Assembly (NCBI GenBank): GCA_020634035.1
Contig: JACKCM010000004.1
Span: 434,001-498,000, forward strand
Length of the DNA stretch: 64,000 bases
Source: Candidatus Obscuribacterales bacterium
GTDB taxonomy: Bacteria > Cyanobacteriota > Vampirovibrionia > Obscuribacterales > Obscuribacteraceae
Direction of reading: 5' to 3'
The notes under the pieces are model-generated. The model ran no database searches. It had not been told where the DNA came from and saw nothing but the letters and a program-made list of their open reading frames with translations. A program made the position numbers and the translations under genes. Of the stretch, positions 18,245 to 26,406 are shown in pieces (within the stretch, counting starts at the first letter, position 1; each line of letters starts with the position of its first letter).

Positions 18245-19797
18245 TTTTGGTTATTGATTTTTTCTTCGATCTGTTTCGACACCCTTGCTGCATCATCTTC
18301 GAGCCTGGTTCTGCGGTAGAAGTCCCGCAGCCATTCAAGATTTCGAACGGTTAGCTGTTTTAACAAGAGATCGGCTTCTTGCTTCTGACCCAGTTGTTTG
18401 AGCACCTCTATATATCCGCTAAGGGTCTCAGTCTCCATACGGTAGCGATCATCGGCGGAGAGCTGTTTCATCCCCTCTATAGCTTTCTCGTACCAGACCT
18501 TTGCTTCCTTGTACTCTTTCAAAGAGAGATAACATTGACCGATACACTGATAAGCAAAAGTCTCGGAAAACTTTTTACCTGTTTGTTTATTTGTCTCTGC
18601 CACATATTTGAGCGCTGGAATTGCCTGGGCATACTTCCGATCTCTAAAATGTTTGAAAGCCATACCTTGCATGTGGCTTGCCACGCTGTTTTCATCAGTT
18701 GTCCATTCGGATATCGCAATCGGAGAAGGTGAGGGCGCTCCTGCTTTTGTGGCCGCAGGTAGAGTTGGTTCTGGCGCTCTTGTGTTCATGAAGCTGACAA
18801 AAATAAAGACTGTCCCCATAAGAAGTAGGGCTGACATGGTCGATGTTAGGAAGGTGAACTTTCTGATTCCTTCCTCGATTGTCTTCACCCTGCCACCAGA
18901 CTGGATGATTTTGAGATCTGCAATCAGCGAATCTACGGTCGAATAACGCAGCCGCTTTTCCTTCTGCAGACAGTTGCGGACCAGGTTTTTGAAAGGGTTG
19001 GAATCAGGCAGATCCGGTGCCTTCTCATTCATATGCTTCAGGATAATTTGGATTGCGTTGCCACCCAGGAAAGGAGGTTTGCCAGTCTGACACTCATAGA
19101 TGACACAGCCAAGAGAGTAGATATCAGCACGATTATCCAGCTGCCTGCCGGTGCATTGCTCCGGTGACATATACTTGGGACTACCCACCACATCTGCTGT
19201 TTCGGTGAGCGTCTGGGTGTAATCCACCGATTCATCCTTCATGCTTGCTATGCCAAAGTCGGCTACCTTGACCAGGTCTTTTCCCAAATGGCTAGCCAGG
19301 AGTATGTTGCTAGGCTTCAGATCCTTGTGGATGATACCTCTAGAATGAGCTTCACGCATGGCTTCAGCCACCTGCTCGACGATCTCGACGGTTCTCCCGG
19401 AAGAGAGGCGCCCCTCATCCTCGATCAGGTCCGCCAGGCTTTTGCCTTCGACATAGTCCATGACGAGATAGGGCTCACCTGCTTCTGTCTTGCCATGGGC
19501 ATAAACACTGACAAGATTTGGATGATCCAGCTTGCTTGCCGCCTCTACCTCTTGCTCGAAGCGTTTCTGGGCGACCTTGTTTTCGCATAGGTCGCCATGC
19601 ATTACCTTTACTGCAAATATCCTGCCCGTGGCACGTTCCCTCGCTTTATAAACGAGACCCATGCCGCCTTTGCCAATCTGCTCAAGGACCTGATAGGCGT
19701 CGCCAATCCTTGCCAAATCAGCATCTCCGGCTGTGTCGTTCTCAGAAGAACAACGCAGCTTCACTTCCTCAGATTCTTTCTCTATCTCTCTATCCAT
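18241..19797 (-). CDS. Ser/Thr protein kinase with transmembrane segment and TPR-like C-terminus
   Basis: PknB-type kinase domain near residues 30-290: glycine loop IGKGGMGLVYKA, catalytic Lys in FAVKVM, catalytic loop IIHKDLKPSNILL (HKD instead of the usual HRD, so formally non-RD) and DFG in VADFGIAS. Activation-segment threonines are present (DYTQTLTETADVVGSPKYMSPE has APE replaced by SPE). One transmembrane helix follows (about residues 318-340). The C-terminal region (370-510) has TPR-like repeats (YAQAIPALKYVAET, YKEAKVWYEKAIEG), presumably extracytoplasmic. A TTG seven codons upstream (19818) is an alternative start. Confidence 0.85.
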   Translation of the reverse strand: MDREIEKESEEVKLRCSSENDTAGDADLARIGDAYQVLEQIGKGGMGLVYKARERATGRIFAVKVMHGDLCENKVAQKRFEQEVEAASKLDHPNLVSVYAHGKTEAGEPYLVMDYVEGKSLADLIEDEGRLSSGRTVEIVEQVAEAMREAHSRGIIHKDLKPSNILLASHLGKDLVKVADFGIASMKDESVDYTQTLTETADVVGSPKYMSPEQCTGRQLDNRADIYSLGCVIYECQTGKPPFLGGNAIQIILKHMNEKAPDLPDSNPFKNLVRNCLQKEKRLRYSTVDSLIADLKIIQSGGRVKTIEEGIRKFTFLTSTMSALLLMGTVFIFVSFMNTRAPEPTLPAATKAGAPSPSPIAISEWTTDENSVASHMQGMAFKHFRDRKYAQAIPALKYVAETNKQTGKKFSETFAYQCIGQCYLSLKEYKEAKVWYEKAIEGMKQLSADDRYRMETETLSGYIEVLKQLGQKQEADLLLKQLTVRNLEWLRDFYRRTRLEDDAARVSKQIEEKINNQN

Positions 19798-19880
19798 CTC
19801 TCTCTCGTTCGGGTTCAATAGAGTTTATTCCCCGCTACGGAATTTGTAAAATCGACAAATTCTTCCAATTTTGCCAGATG

Positions 19881-19914
19881 AAAAGGAGGGTGCACTGTAT
19901 TCAGTGCACCCTCC
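19881..19914 (-). terminator. Rho-independent terminator after the acidic repeat gene
   Basis: A perfect 13-bp stem (19885-19897 with 19902-19914) closes a 4-base loop and, on the minus strand, is followed by CTTTT-like bases. It ends transcripts coming from the acidic repeat gene before they enter the kinase gene. Confidence 0.8.
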
Positions 19915-19971
19915 CACCTGATTAAGTCAGACTTCTAGTTATTGAACTAGCTTTTCTCTTCGCTATCTCCT

Positions 19972-20338
19972 TCTTCTTCAGCGGCAGCTTCTTCTTCTTC
20001 GGAAGAATCTTCTTCTTCTTCAGCGGCAGCTTCTTCTTCTTCAGCGGCAGCTTCTTCTTCTTCAGCGGCAGCTTCTTCTTCTTCAGCGGCGGCTTCTTCT
20101 TCTTCAGCGGCGGCTTCTTCTTCTTCAGCGGCGGCTTCTTCTTCTTCAGCGGCGGCTTCTTCTTCTTCAGCGGCAGCTTCTTCTTCTTCAGCCTTCTTCT
20201 TCAGCGGCGGCTTCTTCTTCTTCAGCGGCGGCTTCTTCTTCTTCAGCGGCGGCTTCTTCTTCTTCAGCGGCAGCTTCTTCTTCTTCAGCGGCGGCTTCTT
20301 CTTCTTCAGCGGCAGCTTCTTCTTCTTCAGCGGCAGCA
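19972..20338. repeat. 21-bp tandem repeat array encoding Ala-Ala-Ala-Glu4, with one short unit
   Basis: About sixteen units of GCTGAAGAAGAAGAAGCYGCC (minus strand) lie in tandem; each encodes seven residues. Third-position changes (GCC or GCT) distinguish units, so the array grew by unit duplication. One unit near 20190 has only 13 bases, having lost eight, which breaks the reading frame. Confidence 0.9.
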
Positions 20339-20613
20339 GTCTCTTCTTCGGAAGAATCCTCTTCGGACTGAGCGGAATCGTCTACGGCTTCCTCATCAGA
20401 GGATTCTTCGTCTTCTTTGGATTCATCTTCGCAAGCGGCTTTTTCTTCTTCGCAAGCCGCTTCCTCCTCACAAGGAGTCTCGACAATCGTCAACTGCTCA
20501 ACTTCCTCTTCTGCCGAGACCGCTTCTTCTGCCGCTTCTGCAGTCTCTTTTATGGTGCCGACTTCCTCCGCCGTTGAACGTCTAGCGGCACTCTTCTTTT
20601 TCTTCTTGGACAT
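20188..20613 (-). CDS. Highly acidic Ala/Glu repeat protein, frame-truncated
   Basis: It starts with a lysine/arginine cluster (MSKKKKKSAARR), then a cysteine-dotted acidic stretch (ETPCEEEAACEEEKAACED) and seven AAAEEEE repeats, ending at TGA 20188 just after a 13-base repeat unit. If that unit had the normal 21 bases, translation would continue through eight or nine more repeats and a unique tail (EEGDSEEKS) to TAG at 19947, giving 224 aa. A terminator right after 19947 supports the longer form as the original gene. The break may be a real contraction, a reversible slippage switch or an assembly error. The function of such polyacidic proteins is unknown; they may bind basic proteins or cations. 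Confidence 0.65.
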   Translation of the reverse strand: MSKKKKKSAARRSTAEEVGTIKETAEAAEEAVSAEEEVEQLTIVETPCEEEAACEEEKAACEDESKEDEESSDEEAVDDSAQSEEDSSEEETAAAEEEEAAAEEEEAAAEEEEAAAEEEEAAAEEEEAAAEEEEAAAEEEG

Positions 20614-21045
20614 ATTCTCACCCTTTTCCTTTCTGAAAAATTGTCACAAAGATCCCCTAGACGAAACCTTGCCAGCGTACAAAAAAACGGCACCGTTAAC
20701 TAAAAGTTTCCGCGTGCAACCGGCAGACGTTTCGACAAACGATCTACATTCATGATTATGTAATTCTTATTTTTGCAGATATTCCCGGTGAAAGAAAGGA
20801 CTTTCAATCAACTTTTTTATTAAATGTTGAATTTGTGCGTGCACCGACTCTAGTGGCGCTTACTAGGAAGACTAGTTGTATATATGGTAGTACTAATGGT
20901 GCTAGTCGAGATCGATATATTCTGCATGCAGCAAGCCTGATTCGCCTGGATGTGAAGGTTGCCGAATTGGATATATTGGCTGGATATACAAGGGTAAAAG
21001 CTTGTTCTCATCAGCTTTTGAGTTCGGCTTTAAGAAAGAGCCGTC
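20614..21045. other. Gene-poor intergenic stretch
   Basis: About 430 bases upstream of the acidic repeat gene. A Shine-Dalgarno-like AAGGGTG lies just before that gene's ATG. A plus-strand open frame at 20835-21101 has no ribosome-binding site or recognisable product and overlaps the next gene. No RNA gene or repeat is seen. Confidence 0.4.
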
Positions 21046-21231
21046 TTAGATGCTCAGTTCCTGGTGCGCGCCGATACGTACTACTTCGCGTTGTAGATTG
21101 ACCAGGGATTCTATAATCGAAGAGATTTCAGGGCTGTGATCTTGAGATTTGTCATGCTCAAGTTTTTGAATTATTTTGGCTACTGAATCTTTCAAACTAC
21201 GAAGGTCTGTCTCGAGTTGATCTTTATGCAT
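21046..21231 (-). CDS. Small hypothetical coiled-coil protein, 61 aa
   Basis: The predicted peptide is mostly one or two amphipathic helices (DQLETDLRSLKDSVAKIIQK and SSIIESLVNLQREVV), suggesting a short coiled coil. The start at 21231 is chosen because GGAGGAG lies nine bases upstream; in-frame ATGs at 21291 and 21258 would extend it by 20 or 9 residues. It lies downstream of the sigma factor gene on the same strand, separated from it by a strong terminator, so it needs its own promoter. Function unknown. Confidence 0.5.
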   Translation of the reverse strand: MHKDQLETDLRSLKDSVAKIIQKLEHDKSQDHSPEISSIIESLVNLQREVVRIGAHQELSI

Positions 21232-21293
21232 TGTCCTAATCTCCTCCGAAGCCGACATCGACCTAATATAGCATGATCGCGATTTTGCCATAG

Positions 21294-21345
21294 AAAAGGG
21301 AACCGGCCTTCTTCCTTTATATAGGAAGATTAGCAGCCGGTTCCC
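21294..21345 (-). terminator. Rho-independent terminator after the sigma factor gene
   Basis: A perfect 10-bp outer stem (GGGAACCGGC at 21298-21307 with its complement at 21336-21345) encloses a smaller inner hairpin and is followed on the minus strand by TTTTCTA. It begins four bases after the sigma factor stop codon. Confidence 0.85.
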
Positions 21346-21348
21346 ATC

Positions 21349-22170
21349 TCAGTTCAAGAAGTCCTGCATCCTGAGGAAGTCTTTGTTCTTCTTCAACTTC
21401 TTCTTTGCCGAACTTTCGATCTGTCTGATTCGTTCACGGCTCAAATCGAGTTTCTTGCCGATATAATCGAGAGTTCTCGGCATTCCGTCTTCGAGTCCGT
21501 ATCTCATCTTCAGAACGAATTGTTCTTGTGGTTTCAGGTCATCTAGAATCGCGAACAGTCTCCTTTTCAGAAGTTGTTCCTCGGTGGACACTTCCGGTGA
21601 AACCGTATCGGTATCCTCGATGAAGTCCTTCAAATCGGCTTCCTTGTCTTTGCCGATCTCCTGGTCGAGACTGAGCAGTTGTTTCTCTGCTCTCAGCGTT
21701 TTCTCTACCTGGGACTTTTTGAGACCACTTTCCAGGGCGAGTTCATCTACGGTCGGCATGCGCTCAAGCAGCTTGTGCAGCTTCGCCACCGACTTACGCA
21801 GTCGAGAAGCATTCTCCTGAACATGAACAGGCATTCGAATCGTTCTCGATTTATCCTGGAGCGCTCTGGAGATCGCCTGACGGATCCACCAGGTTGCGTA
21901 GGTCGAGAATTTGTATCCCCTTTCGGGATCGAACTTCTCCGATGCCTTCATGAGACCGATGCTTCCTTCTTGAATCAGATCCTGGAAGGGAAGACCACGA
22001 CCGCGATATTGTTTAGCTACGCTAACCACCAGACGCAGGTTGGCCTGCACCAACTTTCTGCGTGCATCTTGGTCCCCATCTCGAGCCATTCTCGATAGGG
22101 TAATCTCCTCTGTTCCGCTGAGCAGTTTGTGCCTGCCGATCTCTTTCAAATAGACGCTGGTTGAGTCCAT
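21349..22170 (-). CDS. RNA polymerase sigma factor, RpoD-like group 2
   Basis: Directs RNA polymerase to -10/-35 promoters. Visible in order are region 1.2 (STSVYLKEIGRHKLL), region 2 with the -10 recognition helix (KFSTYATWWIRQAISRAL), region 3 and region 4 with the -35 helix-turn-helix (LDYIGKKLDLSRERIRQIE). At 273 aa it lacks region 1.1 and the long non-conserved insert, as in group 2 (SigB/C/D-like) factors of Cyanobacteria, which are non-essential and stress-responsive. A 34-residue micro-gene lies 54 bases upstream on the same strand and is probably co-transcribed. A strong terminator follows directly. Confidence 0.9.
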   Translation of the reverse strand: MDSTSVYLKEIGRHKLLSGTEEITLSRMARDGDQDARRKLVQANLRLVVSVAKQYRGRGLPFQDLIQEGSIGLMKASEKFDPERGYKFSTYATWWIRQAISRALQDKSRTIRMPVHVQENASRLRKSVAKLHKLLERMPTVDELALESGLKKSQVEKTLRAEKQLLSLDQEIGKDKEADLKDFIEDTDTVSPEVSTEEQLLKRRLFAILDDLKPQEQFVLKMRYGLEDGMPRTLDYIGKKLDLSRERIRQIESSAKKKLKKNKDFLRMQDFLN

Positions 22171-22224
22171 TTCAGAAGGGATATAGTCGTAGCGAGGAAC
22201 AGCAGCCCTGGGGATGCTTTTCTT

Positions 22225-22329
22225 TCACGTGTAGTAGAGAGCCTCGTTGTCCAGGTTCTCTTCTTCCTCCAGAAGGTCCATCCAGAGGTCTTTGTCGTTC
22301 TCGTTTTTTTTCGTTTTGCTACCATTCAT
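22225..22329 (-). CDS. Micro-gene upstream of the sigma factor, 34 aa
   Basis: A short open frame encoding a charged peptide: lysine/asparagine-rich start (MNGSKTKKNENDKD), then an acidic amphipathic helix (LWMDLLEEEENLDNEALYY). The ATG has GGAG nine bases upstream. It lies 54 bases before the sigma factor and points the same way. A positively charged head with an acidic, Trp/Leu-bearing helix would suit an RNA polymerase or sigma-binding peptide, but that is inference from position and composition only. It is too short to be sure it is translated. Confidence 0.5.
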   Translation of the reverse strand: MNGSKTKKNENDKDLWMDLLEEEENLDNEALYYT

Positions 22330-22626
22330 AGTATTAGTCTCCAAAAAGTTTGCATGAAAAAAACGCCCCTCCGTTAGACGGAAGTTGCGTGAAATATATA
22401 CCTCAATCTTCTAGCCTAATACAAAAATTGAAATTGTGCTTTGATTCCGGCTGGAATTAATCAAAAATGGTAAAAATAGCAATGATTTTCTATCTATTCT
22501 CTTGAAACCCTTCCGGGGCTTGGATTTATAAGTAAATGCTTAATCTTGCTTGAAAATTCATCATCGATTGCGGATTTTTGTAATATGAGAAATAAGAGGC
22601 ACAACCTGTGAGGAGGTGAATTCCTG

Positions 22627-23142
22627 GTGCTCCAGATGATTGTAAAAGGTATTGGTTTGGATACGAGTTCCGGACAACCGATCCTTGTTTTGACGGATAA
22701 GAATAAAGTTCGAGCGCTGCCCATTTTAATCGGTGCCGCTGAAGCTAGCTCTATCTCTTACGGGTTGGCTAAAACCCAGGTTGAAAGACCGCTCACCCAC
22801 GACTTGATGCTTAACACTATCAAGCAGCTTGGCTACAAAGCCAGTCGGGTCGATCTGAACGACGAGAAGAATGGCGCCTATATTGCCAGCATAGTTCTGG
22901 AGCCATTGAAGCAAGGGAAGAGAAAGCCGAAGACAGTGGTTATCGATGCCAGACCTTCCGATGCTATCGCTATGGCTGTTCGTGATGATATCCCCATTTA
23001 TGTTCATGAAAGCCTCATTTTAAGTGGCTCTATAGCCATCGATGAGGAGAAGGATCAGGCTGACAAAGACGAATTCAGCAAGTTTGTCGAGTCAGTTAAG
23101 CCTTCTGATTTCAAGTTGTCGGAAGAGGAGAGTAGCTCCTAG
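22627..23142 (+). CDS. Bifunctional nuclease family protein (DUF151)
   Basis: The DUF151/BFN domain spans about residues 4-140, with the family patterns GLDTSSGQPILVLTD, LPILIGAAEASSISYGL, RPLTHDLMLNTIKQLG and the conserved DARPSDAIAMAVR. Members have been reported as nucleases (plants) and are common in Cyanobacteria and many other bacteria, often without known role. An acidic tail (SEEESSS) follows. The GTG at 22627 is chosen because a strong AGGAGGT lies nine bases upstream; the ATG at 22636 would be 18 bases away. A rho-independent terminator follows. Confidence 0.85.
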   Translation: MLQMIVKGIGLDTSSGQPILVLTDKNKVRALPILIGAAEASSISYGLAKTQVERPLTHDLMLNTIKQLGYKASRVDLNDEKNGAYIASIVLEPLKQGKRKPKTVVIDARPSDAIAMAVRDDIPIYVHESLILSGSIAIDEEKDQADKDEFSKFVESVKPSDFKLSEEESSS

Positions 23143-23189
23143 CTGGTTTTTATTCCACCGTTCTTTGATTAAGGAGCGGTGATCGCAGT

Positions 23190-23225
23190 CAAAAGTGGCG
23201 CTCCGGCGCCGCTTTTGGTTTTGTT
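23190..23225 (+). terminator. Rho-independent terminator after the DUF151 gene
   Basis: A 12-bp stem with a single G-T wobble (23190-23201 with 23206-23217) closes a TCCG tetraloop and is followed by GTTTTG. It lies 48 bases past the DUF151 stop. Confidence 0.85.
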
Positions 23226-23266
23226 CTACAAATATCAAAAGGGTTTTCTCTGACCATAACCTCTCG

Positions 23267-23545
23267 TTAACCGCCATTCGATAATTTAGATCTGATCGTT
23301 TCCCGCAGAGCGCTCAAGAGGTATATGCTTTGTATAGAGGACATGTTTTCGACACGGACGTTATCGTCTGGGGCGTGATCTTGCTTATCTTCCTCTGGAT
23401 ATTTTTTGTCTCCTCGGCTGAGCCGGGCTAGATCACTTTTACTAAAACGATACTGAATATGGTGTCTTCTGACGGTTTTGCTCGCTTCTCTTTTCGTCAT
23501 CGGGGCGGGTGAGAGACTGATATTTTTCGTCTTATGAAAAAGCAT
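23267..23545 (-). CDS. Possible small basic protein
   Basis: A 92-codon open frame with a charged, largely basic product (TKREASKTVRRHHIQYRFSK) and a final helix (IQSIYLLSALRETIRSKL). No family, signal peptide or convincing ribosome-binding site is seen; ATG codons at positions 1 and 16 are both possible. It fills most of an otherwise empty 460-base gap. It may be chance. Confidence 0.3.
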   Translation of the reverse strand: MLFHKTKNISLSPAPMTKREASKTVRRHHIQYRFSKSDLARLSRGDKKYPEEDKQDHAPDDNVRVENMSSIQSIYLLSALRETIRSKLSNGG

Positions 23546-23607
23546 ATATGGGTATAAACATTAGATGACCTACGGGTCCAGTAATTAGCTCTTTTCTTTC
23601 ATCGACT

Positions 23608-26367
23608 ATGAAAAAGAAGAAGTCGAAATCTGGCAAAGCTTCCGGCAGTGATCAGTCGGAATTGACCAGAGAAGATAACGAGACCCTCGCAAGGGTCTCT
23701 GCCGCAATTGTTTTAGATAGACTCTATCGTCAAGACCTGGACTGGGTCTCCTTTCGCTATCCCCTGGCGGAGAATGCGGAGCATTTTGTAATCGGGGGCA
23801 GCAGCCGGGTCGACGCTTATCTAATCGCCTGGAAAGAGTGGCCGGGTATTCTCAAATACACCGACTTCAAAGGCGGCAGTCGAAACAGTGTCAACCGTCT
23901 GGCTCAGCTTGTCGCAGCCTATAAGACTCTATGCAAAGACTTCGAAGAGCCGGTTTACATTCACCTGGTCAGCAATGACCATGCCGCCACCGATAAAATT
24001 CGCGGATGTCCCGGACCACAGTTTCATCTGGCCAATTTCTTGACCAACGAATGGAGACGTTATCGAGAGTCGGTAGATGAAGGAGACTGGCAGTCGGTAT
24101 GGGCTGGCATCGCCGGCGCCGTCGATCTTGAAGGGGATGACTTCGAGCAGTTTGTCGACCATTGTAGATTCGATCTCGGCTATCCATTGCCTTCTTATGA
24201 TCCGGACCAGGGCGAAGAACAGCCCTATTGCCGGATTGATTTGTTGCGTCAGGCGGTTTTCAGTTCTTCCGGCGATGATGGTGACGGAACCCCGGTGCAT
24301 CTAACTCTTGATCAGATTGAAGAGCTGGTCGAAAGAAAGCGTGAGGAGAGTTTGAATGAGGAGCCGGAGCCAGAGGCGGAGCCGGAACCCGAACCCGAAC
24401 CCGAACCTGAACCTGAACCTGAACCAGAGCAGGAGCCAGAACCGGAACCAGAACCCGAATCCGAACCAGAGGCCGAGGCAGAGCCGGAGCAGAAGCAGGA
24501 AAGCAAAGAAACGCACGAGAATCCCCGCGCACGTCTTCGCTCACTCTTTTCTGACGATGATGATGATGATGATGACAGCGAAGAGATGGAGCTGGATCCA
24601 AACCTGGATTTTGCTCCGGATGTGAAATCTCTCCAGGATGTTCGCCCGGCAGGAAATACCGAACTGGCAAGATTGAACAATTTTGACAAGATCATCAGAT
24701 TAGGGCGCAAACATGCGGGTCGGGACAGCACAAGTATGAAAGTGCTTGAGGATGCCTTCGAATGGTATTTCAATAATGCTAATGAGCTTTTTGAAAACGA
24801 GCGTTTCGAAGAAGCCGAGCGGGATTATCGCATCGCGCTTGAAAAAATGGTTCAACTGGACGAACCCAGACCAGAGGAAGAGGCAACCCTGCTCGAAAAT
24901 CTCGGTGAGCTTTATATGCTGCTCGACCGAGCCGACCTTGCCGTGCAACTTTACGAGCAGACTGAGGTCCTTCGAGTGACCGCCAAAATTCCTATACCGA
25001 AATATGTTTCTGCTCTTCTTAAAACCGGCGGTGATTATGAAGAACGGGGCTTCGTTTTTGACGCTGAGCCTTATTATCGCAAGGCGGTGGAAGTCGCAGG
25101 CAATTATCTGGAGGTGCATGACCCTCTGTTGAAGCGGGCCAACGATGCATGTATGAGAGTGACCCGGGAGAAGACCAGTCTCGTTTCTCGATTCAGTCCT
25201 GGAGAGCTGGACAGGCTTAAACAGACCGAAGAGAGAGACAAGGCGATAATGCATCGCAAGCCTAAGATAGCCAAGAAAGAGGAAACAAAAGCTCCTTCCA
25301 AAGATATCTGGATCACCCAGGAAGAGCTGGTCAAGATACCTAAACCGGCCAGTACATCCAACCTGAAGTGGTGGCTGCTCTCGATCATCCCCATAGCCAT
25401 TTTATCCTTCATCACTGTTTTTCACTTCCCGAGCATCAACGGCACCGTTGACGCCACCAGCAAGGGTCGCAGCGTCTATTCCAGTCTTGATGGGCGGAAG
25501 AAGGTAGTTTTGACCAGCGATGGCTTATTGACCTATGTGCTGGACGGCAACAGCACCGTCGGTAGTTACAAAATTTTGGGCAATGCTCCCCAGGACATGT
25601 TCGCTCTTCTTGTCGGGCACCTGCGTCGCCAGAACCGATTTATAGATTTCAAAAAGACAGATATTCTCGGTTTTGGAGATACTCTTCTCTATCCGGAAGA
25701 TTCTCCCGAGCAGGAGATGACCGGCTATATGTGGCGTTATGCCAAACTCGCTCAGCTATTTAGAAATGAGACCCGCAAATATCCTGACGACGTGCGCCGG
25801 CTAGCTGAAAAGAACAGCCAGACGACTTATATCAATCCGTTCAATAAGAAGCGGGATGAAGCCGTAATCGTATATGCCCTCGGCTCTAATGATATCGGTT
25901 TGCCGCACCGAATCGGCCAGGGAGAATCTTATAAAGGTCAGCCCGAGCCTCGTCCCGGGCTTATAGTCTGCAATAATTTCGAGGGTTCTCGCTTCTTTAT
26001 CCGTGGCTATGACAGGGACGGAAAGCTTCTGACCAGCTCTGACAATGGTTGCTTTTTTATCGAGCTCTCCTACGGGGAGAATCTCACTGAAGAAAGGCTC
26101 AAAGAGATGGAGAGGAAGTCCGAACACACAACCTCTCGCGAGAATGTTCGATTTATTCTATTGCGGGGGCAGTCCGACTTTGGTAAGTATCTACCTACTC
26201 TAGACGCTCTGGTGCCGACTTTGCTGGCTTTTCTGGTTATTGGCTCGGCGATGATCTGGCGCTACCGGGCCAAGAAAGGTGTTGGTTCATTCAAAGTAGC
26301 CTCGGTTTTCGTGCTTGGCACTTTTCTTTTGATAGGCTGGTATCTTCTTGCTTTTCTCGATGTTTAG
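23608..26367 (+). CDS. Large membrane protein: unknown N-terminal domain, Glu/Pro linker, TPRs, three TM helices
   Basis: Domains in order: a globular N-terminal domain (about 25-220); a Glu-Pro repeat linker (about 249-305); an acidic run of Asp residues (about 313-325); TPR-like helices (about 395-515, e.g. FEEAERDYRIALEKMVQLDE); a transmembrane helix (about 590-612); an extracytoplasmic domain to about 860; and two C-terminal transmembrane helices. The N-terminal domain has RVDAYLIAW...KYTDFKGG followed by conserved-looking VNRLAQLVAAYKTL, an arrangement compatible with a PD-(D/E)xK nuclease fold such as DUF4297/Cap4, but this is speculative. Start supported by the lysine-rich MKKKKSKSGK. 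No partner gene is evident. Confidence 0.7.
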   Translation: MKKKKSKSGKASGSDQSELTREDNETLARVSAAIVLDRLYRQDLDWVSFRYPLAENAEHFVIGGSSRVDAYLIAWKEWPGILKYTDFKGGSRNSVNRLAQLVAAYKTLCKDFEEPVYIHLVSNDHAATDKIRGCPGPQFHLANFLTNEWRRYRESVDEGDWQSVWAGIAGAVDLEGDDFEQFVDHCRFDLGYPLPSYDPDQGEEQPYCRIDLLRQAVFSSSGDDGDGTPVHLTLDQIEELVERKREESLNEEPEPEAEPEPEPEPEPEPEPEPEQEPEPEPEPESEPEAEAEPEQKQESKETHENPRARLRSLFSDDDDDDDDSEEMELDPNLDFAPDVKSLQDVRPAGNTELARLNNFDKIIRLGRKHAGRDSTSMKVLEDAFEWYFNNANELFENERFEEAERDYRIALEKMVQLDEPRPEEEATLLENLGELYMLLDRADLAVQLYEQTEVLRVTAKIPIPKYVSALLKTGGDYEERGFVFDAEPYYRKAVEVAGNYLEVHDPLLKRANDACMRVTREKTSLVSRFSPGELDRLKQTEERDKAIMHRKPKIAKKEETKAPSKDIWITQEELVKIPKPASTSNLKWWLLSIIPIAILSFITVFHFPSINGTVDATSKGRSVYSSLDGRKKVVLTSDGLLTYVLDGNSTVGSYKILGNAPQDMFALLVGHLRRQNRFIDFKKTDILGFGDTLLYPEDSPEQEMTGYMWRYAKLAQLFRNETRKYPDDVRRLAEKNSQTTYINPFNKKRDEAVIVYALGSNDIGLPHRIGQGESYKGQPEPRPGLIVCNNFEGSRFFIRGYDRDGKLLTSSDNGCFFIELSYGENLTEERLKEMERKSEHTTSRENVRFILLRGQSDFGKYLPTLDALVPTLLAFLVIGSAMIWRYRAKKGVGSFKVASVFVLGTFLLIGWYLLAFLDV

Positions 26368-26406
26368 GCTCTGCAATCACTTTGGTAATACAGGTATACT
26401 CTACAG

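Noticed and set aside
19972..20338. Regular repeats that might suggest a CRISPR array
   Set aside because: The units are contiguous without spacers and encode Ala/Glu repeats in frame.
20835..21101. 88-codon open frame on the plus strand
   Set aside because: No ribosome-binding site, odd composition, and overlap with the better supported minus-strand gene at 21046-21231.
24356..24580. Glu/Pro and Asp codon repeats as a possible mobile or satellite element
   Set aside because: They are in-frame low-complexity linkers inside the 919-residue gene.
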